Of a stretch of DNA of 13,695 nt, positions 7,494 through 13,695 are shown piece by piece (the stretch's first letter is position 1; each line of letters opens with the position of its first letter). The stretch lies in the NCBI GenBank assembly GCA_964644525.1, contig CAZXWC010000039.1, forward strand, positions 1 through 13,695. Direction: 5' to 3'. Both the position numbers and the translations under genes were made by a program. Origin of the DNA: BM714 sp964644525. GTDB lineage: Bacteria > Bacillota > Clostridia > Peptostreptococcales > BM714. The notes under the pieces were generated by a model, which saw only the letters and a program-made list of their open reading frames with translations, searched no databases and was not told the origin of the DNA.

Positions 7494-7519
7494 AGTCAAG
7501 TCCGTAAAAGTGTGTTTTT
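7494..7519 (-). repeat. Right copy of the 26-bp perfect inverted repeat
   Basis: This is the exact reverse complement of 5961-5986; the pair encloses the first permease gene in a segment of 1559 bases (5961-7519). The inner edge is preceded by the short AAGTAT-type tandem repeat, so the two copies differ just inside the match. No target duplication is evident in the outside flanks (AAATAAGGG on the left, TCTATCTTTTT on the right). Confidence 0.9.
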
Positions 7520-7759
7520 TCTATCTTTTTTAAATTGGACACTGGGGCAATTAATCTTCCTATCCAGATCACTCTTAAAATTTGACATAGCCGAAACGGC
7601 TTGAGCTGGTGGGGGAGCACTTGCATAAAAAGTCAATATGCCTTGCTTTAATCAGGGCTTTATCCATTGAGAAATTAACAATATTGACTAAAAAATGGAA
7701 AATCGGGTCAAATCAGGTGGCCCTTGCAATGAAATAAACAGGAGTTAAAACAGCGTTAA

Positions 7760-7792
7760 ATTATTTAATTATGACTTAAACAATTAAATAAT
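7760..7792. promoter_or_regulatory. AT-rich perfect dyad upstream of the second permease
   Basis: ATTATTTAATT (7760-7770) is perfectly reverse-complementary to AATTAAATAAT (7782-7792) across 11 bases. The core ATTAAATAAT recurs at 7902-7911, right before the ribosome binding site of the second permease. This may be a regulator-binding array or simply AT-rich sequence. Confidence 0.3.
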
Positions 7793-7860
7793 GAAATTAT
7801 TTCCATAATCAAGTACATTTTCGTGCCGGGAGCACAAAAAATAAAAATTCAATTTGTTGC

Positions 7861-7876
7861 AAATACCAATGTATTT
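7861..7876. promoter_or_regulatory. Candidate operator palindrome AAATACcaatGTATTT
   Basis: This is a perfect 6+4+6 palindrome 54 bases before the second permease start. Its size and place suit a dimeric repressor or activator site. No clear -35/-10 pair could be set around it. Confidence 0.3.
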
Positions 7877-7929
7877 ACGCCTTTAAATTGTTAGACTATT
7901 CATTAAATAATTTAAAGGAGGAATTCATA

Positions 7930-9120
7930 ATGGTTTTTAATGTAATTGCCGCTTTCAGTATAGTATTGGTCATACTGATGATAGGCGAAATCGTATCAAC
8001 GAAGACAAAAGCATTCATACCATCTGTTTTTGTGTCAGCAGTGCTCTTTCTTATTGGTTTCTGGACCATCCTGCCCGCTGACATAGTAACACAAAGTTCG
8101 TTCGCAACACCGGTTGTATATGTGTCAATGTACTTATTGCTGACTCATATGGGCACGCTTATGAGCGTAAAGGAATTGTTGGCCCAATGGAAGACAATAG
8201 TAATAGCGCTAATGGGGATTATTGGAATTTGCGCAATGACTCTTACAATTGGAAAAGTATTTTTTGGATGGCAGACAGTTGTAGCTGCCACACCTCCTCT
8301 CACGGGCGGAGTTGTAGCATCAATTCTAATGTCTACTGCAGCTAGCGAAATGGGACTCCCATCAATTGCGGTACTTGCGACAGCCATGTACATCATGCAG
8401 GGATTCTTTGGCTACCCCCTTACGGCCGTTCTTTTAAAGAAGGAAGCTGTAAGATTGGCTGAGCAGGTAAGAAGCGGAGAGGTTTCCTTTTCGGCTGAAA
8501 AGAAATCGGTTGGAGCCATGGCGGCCGAAGAAAAATCAGGCCATTGGAAGTTTCCGCCTGTTCCCGAAAAATACCAATCTTCCTATGTAATACTCTTTAA
8601 ATTGGGATTTGTGGCTTACTTGGCGACCCTTGCAGCTCCGGTTCTTCACCTCAACCAGTTTGTGGTTTGCCTTCTCTTTGGCGTCATTGGCAGGGAATTC
8701 GGATTTCTTGAGGAAAAGGCTCTTGTAAAGGCAAACGCTTTTGGTTTTCTTATGACTGTCCTCATGGCCTTCATATTTGCGGGACTTTCGAAAGCGACAC
8801 CGGAAATGCTCGGAAAGATTGCTCTTCCTCTCTTTGGCGTCATAATTCTTGGGGTAACAGGAATGGGAATATTCTCGATTCTTGCAGGAAAGTTTTTGGG
8901 GTCCACAAAAGAGATGGCGTTTTCAATTGCCATGACGGCCCTCTACGGCTTCCCCGCGGACTATGTTCTGACAATTGAGGCAATCAAGGCTTCTACAAAA
9001 ACGAAGGAAGAAGAAGACTACGCAATGGATCAAATGCTTCCCAAGATGCTTGTAGGAGGATTTACTACAGTTACAATAGCATCGGTAATAATCGCTGGCA
9101 TATTCGTAAAATTGCTGTAA
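7930..9120 (+). CDS. Polytopic membrane protein, putative permease (paralogue B)
   Basis: This is a 396-residue membrane protein homologous over its whole length to the one at 6076-7287, roughly 45% identical by eye. It shares the two hydrophobic halves separated by a charged, Lys/Glu-rich loop, HMGT, QWKTIVIA, TPPLTGG, FGYPLTAV, GMGIFS, ALYGFPADY and MLVGGFTTVTIASVI. The C-terminal charged hairpin (KTKEEEDYAMDQM) matches TEEEVDYLMSKM in paralogue A. The start ATG 7930 has AAAGGAGG (7914-7921) eight bases upstream; an upstream TTG-initiated extension has no support. It heads a group with an AllC/HyuC-like amidase and two M20D enzymes, pointing to import of N-substituted amino acids or similar compounds. 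Family name and substrate are not recognised. Confidence 0.75.
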   Translation: MVFNVIAAFSIVLVILMIGEIVSTKTKAFIPSVFVSAVLFLIGFWTILPADIVTQSSFATPVVYVSMYLLLTHMGTLMSVKELLAQWKTIVIALMGIIGICAMTLTIGKVFFGWQTVVAATPPLTGGVVASILMSTAASEMGLPSIAVLATAMYIMQGFFGYPLTAVLLKKEAVRLAEQVRSGEVSFSAEKKSVGAMAAEEKSGHWKFPPVPEKYQSSYVILFKLGFVAYLATLAAPVLHLNQFVVCLLFGVIGREFGFLEEKALVKANAFGFLMTVLMAFIFAGLSKATPEMLGKIALPLFGVIILGVTGMGIFSILAGKFLGSTKEMAFSIAMTALYGFPADYVLTIEAIKASTKTKEEEDYAMDQMLPKMLVGGFTTVTIASVIIAGIFVKLL

Positions 9121-9147
9121 CAGCTTGAGGAAAAACATAATAGAGTA

Positions 9148-9200
9148 GGGAAATATATAAGGCATCTGCTTGTCTCTGGGTCAAGGAGATGCCATTTCCC
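9148..9200 (+). promoter_or_regulatory. Long interrupted hairpin between permease B and the amidase
   Basis: Three nested paired blocks are visible: GGGAAAT (9148-9154) with ATTTCCC (9194-9200), GGCATCT (9161-9167) with AGATGCC (9187-9193), and CTTG (9169-9172) with CAAG (9182-9185), leaving a 9-base loop. Only a 6-base bulge (ATATAA) and a G-G mismatch interrupt 18 pairs. It ends 29 bases before the next start. There is no T-run, so an intercistronic RNA structure, such as processing or stability control, is more likely than a terminator. Confidence 0.5.
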
Positions 9201-9229
9201 GCTAGATTTAAAATTAGAGGGGGATGGTC

Positions 9230-10477
9230 ATGTACACCAGTTTGGATCGAATAATAAAAGACATAGAAGCTCTTTCTGCCTTCAATTCATCTCCGGGAGA
9301 GGGCCTTACAAGGTTTTCGCTTACAGAAGCCGACCGGGGAGCAAGAGAATACTTGCGTGGAGAGCTTAAAGAGATGGGACTTGAGGTCTATGAAGACGCG
9401 GCAGGCTCCATTTTTGGAAGAATGGAAGGAAGGGATCCGCAGGCCCCGCTAATAATGATAGGATCGCATTTCGATTCTGTAAAAAACGGGGGGAATTTCG
9501 ACGGCCCCGCAGGGATAGTAATGGGACTTGAAATTATGAGGGTCCTCAAGGAAAGAAATATAAAAACAAAGTATCCGATTGAATTTGTTGGAATGATAGA
9601 AGAAGAAGGTGGCCGCTTTGGGGCAGGAGTATTTGGAAGCCGGGCAATGGCGGGCATGGTAAAGTATGAAGATTTGAAAAAAAACAAAGACAAAAATGGG
9701 ATTTCAATGGCCGAGGCTTTTGAGGCATTCGGTTTTGACCCGCATAAAATCGACGAGTCAGCAAGAAAGTCGCAAGACTTGAAAGCTTTTATAGAATTGC
9801 ATATAGAGCAAGGCCCTGTGCTTGAAAACGGAAAGACGGATGTGGGCCTGGTGGATTTCATAGTTGGAATCTCCGAATTCAAGGTAAAGGTGCTTGGGCG
9901 GCCCGATCATGCGGGAACTACTCCCATGCCTCTCAGGAAAGACGCTCTCGGGGCGGCCTCCGAACTGATTTCCGAGCTTGGGACATACGCTGTTGAAGCT
10001 GGGGAAGGAACCGTAGCGACGGTTGGAGTTTTGGAAGTCAAGCCTGGGGCGGCAAATATTGTGCCGGGACAAGTGGAGTTTACAGTGGACATCCGCTCAA
10101 AAAGCATTGCTTGCATGGATGCTGTCAGAGCTGCGATTGAAGAAAAACTGCAGGACTTATCTCAAAAAAGGGGCGTTTCCTTTGAGATAGAAGACCTTCT
10201 CAAGGTTGAGCCGGTTACAATGGACAAAGATATTTTGTCGGTTCTGAAGGAAAAAGCGGTTGAAAAAGGGTTTTCACACAAAGTAATGACAAGCGGTGCG
10301 GGCCATGACGCAATGATAATGGCCGCTCTGGCTCCGACTGGACTGGTCTTTGTTCCAAGCAGGGATGGAAGGAGCCATTGTCCCCAGGAGTGGACAGATT
10401 ATGAAGATTTGCAAAAGGGAATAGAAGTCATATGCCATACAATTATAGAATTGGGGGAGGTTGAGCAATGTCAATAA
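9230..10477 (+). CDS. N-carbamoyl-L-amino-acid hydrolase / allantoate amidohydrolase-like (M20 family amidase)
   Basis: This is a predicted cytoplasmic binuclear metal amidase of the hydantoinase/carbamoylase group (AmaB, HyuC, AllC, beta-ureidopropionase), 415 residues, normal length. Metal-site motifs: GSHFDSVKNGGNFDG (His80, Asp91), EEEGGRFG (Glu124-126), LHIEQGP (His191) and GRSHCPQEWT (His383). GRPDHAGTTPM lies in the lid domain. The start ATG 9230 is preferred over ATG 9224, because the GAGGGGG ribosome site directly abuts 9224 but is well spaced from 9230. The end overlaps the next M20D gene by 10 bases, so the two are coupled. No hydantoinase, allantoinase or ureidoglycolate gene is present in the window, which argues for carbamoyl-amino acids or another N-substituted amino acid over allantoate, but does not settle it. 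Confidence 0.85.
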   Translation: MYTSLDRIIKDIEALSAFNSSPGEGLTRFSLTEADRGAREYLRGELKEMGLEVYEDAAGSIFGRMEGRDPQAPLIMIGSHFDSVKNGGNFDGPAGIVMGLEIMRVLKERNIKTKYPIEFVGMIEEEGGRFGAGVFGSRAMAGMVKYEDLKKNKDKNGISMAEAFEAFGFDPHKIDESARKSQDLKAFIELHIEQGPVLENGKTDVGLVDFIVGISEFKVKVLGRPDHAGTTPMPLRKDALGAASELISELGTYAVEAGEGTVATVGVLEVKPGAANIVPGQVEFTVDIRSKSIACMDAVRAAIEEKLQDLSQKRGVSFEIEDLLKVEPVTMDKDILSVLKEKAVEKGFSHKVMTSGAGHDAMIMAALAPTGLVFVPSRDGRSHCPQEWTDYEDLQKGIEVICHTIIELGEVEQCQ

Positions 10478-11631
10478 GAGAGCTGGCAAAGGAATACAAG
10501 CCTTATGCCGTAAAAATCAGAAGAGACTTTCACATGCACCCGGAACCGAGCATGAAGGAAATCAGGACATCGGATCGAATAGTGGAAGAGCTTGAGTCCA
10601 TGGGGATAGAATGCAAAAAAGCTGCAGGAACCGGTGTGGTTGGAATCGTTAAAGGAAAAGGGCCGGGAAAAACAATAGCCTTAAGAGCGGATATAGACGC
10701 TTTGGACCTTCAGGAAACAAACGATGTTCCCTACAAGTCGCAAAATCCCGGATTCATGCATGGATGCGGCCATGACGGACATGCCGCAGGGCTTTTGACA
10801 GCCGCAAAAATACTAAAGGAAAAAGCCGACACTTTTGACGGCCGGGTAAAGCTTTTGTTTCAGCCCGGAGAGGAGACAGCAAAAGGGGCCTTGAAACTCA
10901 TCGAAGAAGGAGAGCTTGATGATGTTGACGGCATATTTGGATTGCACCTGTGGAATGACGCTCCCGTGGGCAAGGTTTCAATCGAAGCAGGCCCCAGGAT
11001 GGCCTCTGCGGGGATATTCAACATAAATGTAACAGGAAAGGGCGGACACGGGTCCATGCCCCACCAGGGAGTTGACGCAGTTCTTGTCGGTTCGGCCATA
11101 GTCACAAACCTGCAGTCTCTTGTAAGCAGGGAAATAAGCCCCCTTGATCCAGCCGTGGTTACAATAGGAATATTCAATGCAGGCACACGTTTCAATGTGC
11201 TGGCCGGAGAGGCCTATCTGGAAGGAACGACCCGTTGCTTCAGCATGGAAGTAAACGACTCTTTTGAATCACAGATACAGAGAGTAGTTGAAAAGACGGC
11301 GGAAAGCTACAGGGCCGAAGCGGTGTTAGACTATAATGAGCTGGTATTGCCGACAATAAACGATCCGGCCATGTCTGCAATCGGAGAAAGAGCGGTAGAA
11401 AAAATTGCCGGTAAAGATGCCTTGATAACTTATGAAAAAACCACAGGGGGAGAAGACTTTTCTTTTTACCTGAAAAAAGCGCCTGGAGCATTTGCCTTTG
11501 TCGGAACAAAAAACGAGGAAAAAATTCCGCTTTATCCACACCACCATCCGAAATTCGACATAGACGAGGATGCCATGGAAGTTGCGGCAGCTCTATATGC
11601 CCAGTATGCAGTGGATTTTCTAAACAAGTAA
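10468..11631 (+). CDS. M20D family metal-dependent amidohydrolase (paralogue 2)
   Basis: This is a close paralogue of the enzyme at 4779-5942, with the same 387-residue length and ungapped alignment at the motifs. Ligand motifs sit at the same positions: MHGCGHDGH (Cys100, His102), FQPGEE (Glu135, Glu136), GLHLW (His160) and PHHHPKF (His358-360). It shares the unusual DALD in place of DALP at residue 80. The start ATG 10468 lies inside the end of the preceding amidase gene, with GGGGGAGG seven bases upstream. The nucleotide block 11050-11102 is identical to 5361-5413 at 52 of 53 bases although the flanks differ at many codon third positions. Likely activity is hydrolysis of an N-acyl or N-aminoacyl amino acid; the substrate may overlap with that of paralogue 1. 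Confidence 0.88.
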   Translation: MSIRELAKEYKPYAVKIRRDFHMHPEPSMKEIRTSDRIVEELESMGIECKKAAGTGVVGIVKGKGPGKTIALRADIDALDLQETNDVPYKSQNPGFMHGCGHDGHAAGLLTAAKILKEKADTFDGRVKLLFQPGEETAKGALKLIEEGELDDVDGIFGLHLWNDAPVGKVSIEAGPRMASAGIFNINVTGKGGHGSMPHQGVDAVLVGSAIVTNLQSLVSREISPLDPAVVTIGIFNAGTRFNVLAGEAYLEGTTRCFSMEVNDSFESQIQRVVEKTAESYRAEAVLDYNELVLPTINDPAMSAIGERAVEKIAGKDALITYEKTTGGEDFSFYLKKAPGAFAFVGTKNEEKIPLYPHHHPKFDIDEDAMEVAAALYAQYAVDFLNK

Positions 11632-11647
11632 AGGGGATGAAGATTGC

Positions 11648-12817
11648 ATGAGACACAAAGAAATTCTTGATACACAGAAAGAATATGTAATTTCAATGAG
11701 AAGGGAGTTTCACAAAAATCCCGAGATCAGCTGGAATGAATTCAGGACATCAAAGAGGATAAAAGAGGAACTTGACGCTATCGGCATTCCGTGGATAGCT
11801 TGTGCAAAAACCGGCCTTGTGGCGACACTTGAAGGGGAAAAACCCGGTTCTGTTGTCGCCCTCAGGGCTGATATAGATGCATTGCCGGTAACCGAGCAGA
11901 ACGATGTCCCCTACAAATCCATAAATAAGGGAGTAATGCATGCCTGCGGACATGACGGCCACGCGGCAATGCTTTTGGGAGCGGCGAGGGCCCTTAAGTC
12001 GATCCGGGGTGAATTGGCCGGCACGGTAAAGTTTTTGTTTCAGCCTGCGGAAGAAAAAGCGGGCGGGGCCAAACTAATGATAGAGGACGGAGCGCTCGAA
12101 GGAGTGGATGCCATAATGGGAATCCATCTCTGGAATGACATTCCGGCAGGCAAAATGAACATACAAGCCGGACCCAGGATGGCGTCGGGAGATGTTGTTT
12201 TCATAGATTTCATAGGAAAGGGCGGACATGGCTCTCTTCCCAATCAGACAGTGGATCCGATTGTGGTTGCATCTTCCTTTATAATGAATTCACAAGCCAT
12301 GCTCAGCAGAGAAAAAAGCCCGCTTGAGACAGTCGTTTTCACTCTTGGAGAATTCAAAGCCGGGACAAGATTCAACGTAATACCCGAAAAAGCCCACATG
12401 GAAGGAACATTCAGGTGCTTTTCCCAGGAGGCAAGAAAGAGAACGGGAGAGGCCATAAAAAGGTATGCCGAGGAAACAGCCAGGTCATTCCGGGCCCAGG
12501 CCAAGGTTTCCATAGTCGAAGCCATGCCGGCCACCATAAACGACCCGGCCGTTGCGGAGACAGTCAAAACCGTCGCCGAAAAAGTGGTTGGCAGTGAGAA
12601 TCTTGTCTGGCAGGAAAAAACGACCGGAAGCGAAGATATGGCCTATTATCTGCAAAAAATCCCGGGAGCCATTGCTTTTGTAGGAAGCGGAAGCAGTGAA
12701 AAGGGGAAGAGCTTTCCTCACCACCATCCCAAATTCGATATCAACGAGGAGGGGCTTGCAAACGGCACTGCCCTCTACTTTGGATTCGCAGTTGAATATT
12801 TGGAGCAAAACCACTAA
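11648..12817 (+). CDS. M20D family metal-dependent amidohydrolase (paralogue 3, more divergent)
   Basis: This is the third M20D enzyme, 389 residues, roughly half identical by eye to the other two. It has the standard family residues: HKNPEIS (22-28), LRADIDALP (72-80, with the usual Pro), MHACGHDGH (Cys100, His102), FQPAEE (Glu135, Glu136), GIHLWND (His160) and PHHHPKF (His358-360). AAGGGGATGA about eight bases before ATG 11648 serves as ribosome site, and only 16 bases separate it from the previous stop, so it belongs to the same operon. It is the last gene before the terminator at 12840. Its divergence suggests a different substrate range within the same pathway. M20D neighbours such as hippurate hydrolase, N-acetyl-diaminopimelate deacetylase and aminobenzoyl-glutamate hydrolase cannot be told apart here. 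Confidence 0.88.
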   Translation: MRHKEILDTQKEYVISMRREFHKNPEISWNEFRTSKRIKEELDAIGIPWIACAKTGLVATLEGEKPGSVVALRADIDALPVTEQNDVPYKSINKGVMHACGHDGHAAMLLGAARALKSIRGELAGTVKFLFQPAEEKAGGAKLMIEDGALEGVDAIMGIHLWNDIPAGKMNIQAGPRMASGDVVFIDFIGKGGHGSLPNQTVDPIVVASSFIMNSQAMLSREKSPLETVVFTLGEFKAGTRFNVIPEKAHMEGTFRCFSQEARKRTGEAIKRYAEETARSFRAQAKVSIVEAMPATINDPAVAETVKTVAEKVVGSENLVWQEKTTGSEDMAYYLQKIPGAIAFVGSGSSEKGKSFPHHHPKFDINEEGLANGTALYFGFAVEYLEQNH

Positions 12818-12839
12818 AAAGTCCATTAAATACCCTTCT

Positions 12840-12867
12840 AGAGGTGCCGCTTGCGGCGCCTCTTTTT
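12840..12867 (+). terminator. Rho-independent terminator of the amidohydrolase operon
   Basis: AGAGGTGCCG (12840-12849) pairs with CGGCGCCTCT (12854-12863) with a single G-T wobble, closing a CTTG loop, followed by TTTT. It lies 23 bases after the third M20D stop and is the strongest terminator in the window. Confidence 0.92.
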
Positions 12868-12894
12868 GCCAAGAAAAAAAGTTCTGAAATGTTG

Positions 12895-12900
12895 TATAAT
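12895..12900 (+). promoter_or_regulatory. -10 element TATAAT upstream of the uracil-DNA glycosylase
   Basis: A perfect TATAAT lies 50 bases before the glycosylase start and just after the operon terminator, so a new transcript very likely begins here. The bases 17 upstream (AGAAAA) do not match a -35, so strength is uncertain. Confidence 0.5.
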
Positions 12901-12949
12901 GGTAAGCGTAGATTTGAATTTTATCAGACAGGCAAGAGGAGGGTGTCAA

Positions 12950-13531
12950 ATGAAAAAGCAAGCAATAGAAAAACTCAGAAAGGAAATGGAAAAGTGCAAG
13001 TACGGCTCCATAGTTCACGGCGAGGGCAACATGGATGCGGAAATGGTTTTAGTCGGCGAGGCCCCCGGTTCAAAAGAAGTAGAGCTTGGAAGACCTTTCG
13101 TAGGGCAGGCGGGTAAAAACCTGGATGAATTCCTCGAAATCGTTGAGCTTGAAAGAAAAGAAATATATATAACCAACGTGGTCAAAACAAGGCCGTATAA
13201 AATAAATCCCAAGACCGGACGCAAAAACAATCGTCCACCAAACAAAGAGGAGCTAATGTTTTTCAAGGGCCGCCTCCACGAAGAATTGAAACTGATAGGG
13301 CCAAAGCTGATTGTGACGCTTGGTAATACGGCGCTGAGAGCCGTTACGCAGCAAGGGACTCTTACAATAAGTGATGTACATGGACAAGCCATCGAAAAAA
13401 ACGGAAAAGATTTTAGGGTTTTCCCCCTTTATCATCCTGCGGCAATCATATACAATCGCGCTCTCCGGCCTGTATATATGGAAGATTTAAAAAAACTGAA
13501 AGAACATATATATAGGAAGAAAGTGAAATAA
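12950..13531 (+). CDS. Family-4-like uracil-DNA glycosylase, iron-sulfur cysteines mostly lost
   Basis: This is a predicted DNA repair enzyme of the uracil-DNA glycosylase superfamily that removes uracil from DNA, 193 residues. Motif 1 is VGEAPGSKEVELGRPFVGQ (35-53), the typical family-4 uracil pocket. TNVVKTRP follows (about 75-85), and motif 2 is YHPAA (161-165). Family 4 enzymes usually bind a 4Fe-4S cluster with four cysteines, one pair near the N-terminus (CxxC) and two in and after the NVVKCRP segment. Here only Cys16 exists in the whole protein (KCKYG, with Gly19 at the second position and Thr in VVKTRP), so the cluster is probably absent. The start ATG 12950 has AGAGGAGGG six bases upstream; the longer in-frame ATG at 12851 lies inside the terminator. 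It stands alone, unrelated to the amidohydrolase operon. Confidence 0.82.
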   Translation: MKKQAIEKLRKEMEKCKYGSIVHGEGNMDAEMVLVGEAPGSKEVELGRPFVGQAGKNLDEFLEIVELERKEIYITNVVKTRPYKINPKTGRKNNRPPNKEELMFFKGRLHEELKLIGPKLIVTLGNTALRAVTQQGTLTISDVHGQAIEKNGKDFRVFPLYHPAAIIYNRALRPVYMEDLKKLKEHIYRKKVK

Positions 13532-13565
13532 ATAATAGAACAAGGTGAGCGGGAAGGCGACTTTC

Positions 13566-13590
13566 GACAAAAAAACAAAAAAAATTAAAA
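13566..13590 (+). promoter_or_regulatory. A-rich UP-like element
   Basis: An almost unbroken run of A, with a few T and C, directly upstream of a near-consensus promoter, as in the UP elements of strong rRNA promoters. Confidence 0.55.
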
Positions 13591-13595
13591 AGCAG

Positions 13596-13624
13596 TTGAC
13601 ATGGTATAGTGCCCATGGTATTAT
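13596..13624 (+). promoter_or_regulatory. Strong promoter of a downstream rRNA operon
   Basis: A consensus -35 TTGACA (13596-13601) and a -10 TATTAT (13619-13624) are separated by exactly 17 bases. CATGGTAT occurs twice (13600-13607 and 13614-13621), overlapping both elements. With the A-rich element upstream and the boxA-like leader downstream, it is best read as the rrn P1-type promoter. Confidence 0.85.
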
Positions 13625-13695
13625 AAATGAGTCGCCGAAAGAGAAGAGGCGCAAAGCAAGTGAAATAGCGGTCTTTGAAAACTGAACAGCAAGAG
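13625..13695 (+). ncRNA. rRNA operon leader with boxA-like antitermination site (partial)
   Basis: The transcript leader carries TCTTTGAAAACTGAAC (13672-13687), the conserved Firmicute sequence found shortly before 16S rRNA that includes a boxA-like antitermination signal. A small CGCC/GGCG stem (13633-13636 with 13648-13651) precedes it. The mature 16S 5' end (AGAGTTTGATC-like) is not reached, so the rRNA gene should begin just beyond the right edge. Confidence 0.8.

Larger units (their letters stand above)
7288..7929. other. 642-bp non-coding stretch between the two permease genes
   Basis: No convincing gene lies here. It holds a hairpin just after the first permease, the right 26-bp inverted repeat, a short tandem AAGTAT-like repeat (about 7478-7500), a -10-like TATAAT at 7460-7465 without a matching -35, a small AGCCG-AAA-CGGCT hairpin (7589-7601), AT-rich dyads and the leader of the second permease. 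A minus-strand frame of 30 codons (7575-7667) has no homology that I recognise. The stretch 7520-7740, with GTGTCCAATTT on the minus strand and CGGGTCAAATCAGGTGGCCC on the plus strand, looks like decayed insertion-sequence material, possibly IS21-like, but this is an impression only. Confidence 0.5.

Noticed and set aside
7575..7667. 30-codon minus-strand frame in the inter-permease region as a small gene
   Set aside because: No ribosome binding site or recognisable similarity was seen; at most it could be a relic of mobile DNA.
7823..7835. GTGC-CGGGA-GCAC hairpin as a terminator
   Set aside because: The stem has only four GC-rich pairs and is followed by A, not T, on the plus strand; on the minus strand the bases after the stem are also not a T-run.
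12851..12949. N-terminal extension of the uracil-DNA glycosylase from ATG 12851
   Set aside because: It begins inside the terminator hairpin, upstream of the likely -10, and lacks a ribosome site; ATG 12950 has AGAGGAGGG.

Overview
The window looks like part of the chromosome of an anaerobic, amino-acid-fermenting Firmicute, most likely a clostridium. The evidence is the strong AGGAGG-type ribosome binding sites, the codon use, the tightly packed operons, a clostridial-style rRNA leader and the content itself (branched-chain amino acid uptake plus several peptidase-family M20 amidohydrolases). It comes from a draft assembly: 100 Ns at 2591-2690 mark a scaffold gap of unknown true size, so linkage between the first three genes and the rest rests on the scaffolding.

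Region 1 (1-2587) is the end of a LIV-type ABC transporter operon: the last codons of a probable livH, then livM (permease), livG and livF (ATPases), all on the + strand and nearly touching.

Region 2 (2691-12867) is an amidohydrolase/permease island. A minus-strand GAF/PucR-type regulator (2739-4580) is divergent from an M20D amidohydrolase (4779-5942). Then come a polytopic membrane protein (6076-7287), a 640-bp non-coding stretch, a paralogous membrane protein (7930-9120), an N-carbamoyl-amino-acid hydrolase/allantoate-amidohydrolase-like enzyme (9230-10477) and two more M20D amidohydrolases (10468-11631 and 11648-12817), closed by a clear rho-independent terminator. The first and second M20D proteins are close paralogues, and so are the two membrane proteins, so a permease plus amidohydrolase pair appears to have been duplicated. 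The simplest reading is a scavenging system for N-substituted amino acids (acyl-, carbamoyl- or aminoacyl-conjugates): the permeases import the conjugate, the M20 enzymes release the free amino acid, and the regulator senses a related ligand. Substrates are not determined by the sequence.

The first membrane protein gene lies between perfect 26-bp inverted repeats (5961-5986 and 7494-7519), which could be recombination sites, ends of a mobile cassette or solo ends of an old insertion sequence. No recombinase or transposase gene is visible in the window.

Region 3 (12895-13695) holds a family-4-like uracil-DNA glycosylase that has lost three of the four usual iron-sulfur cysteines. It is followed by a strong promoter, an A-rich upstream element and a boxA-like leader typical of an rRNA operon; the 16S gene should begin just past the right edge.
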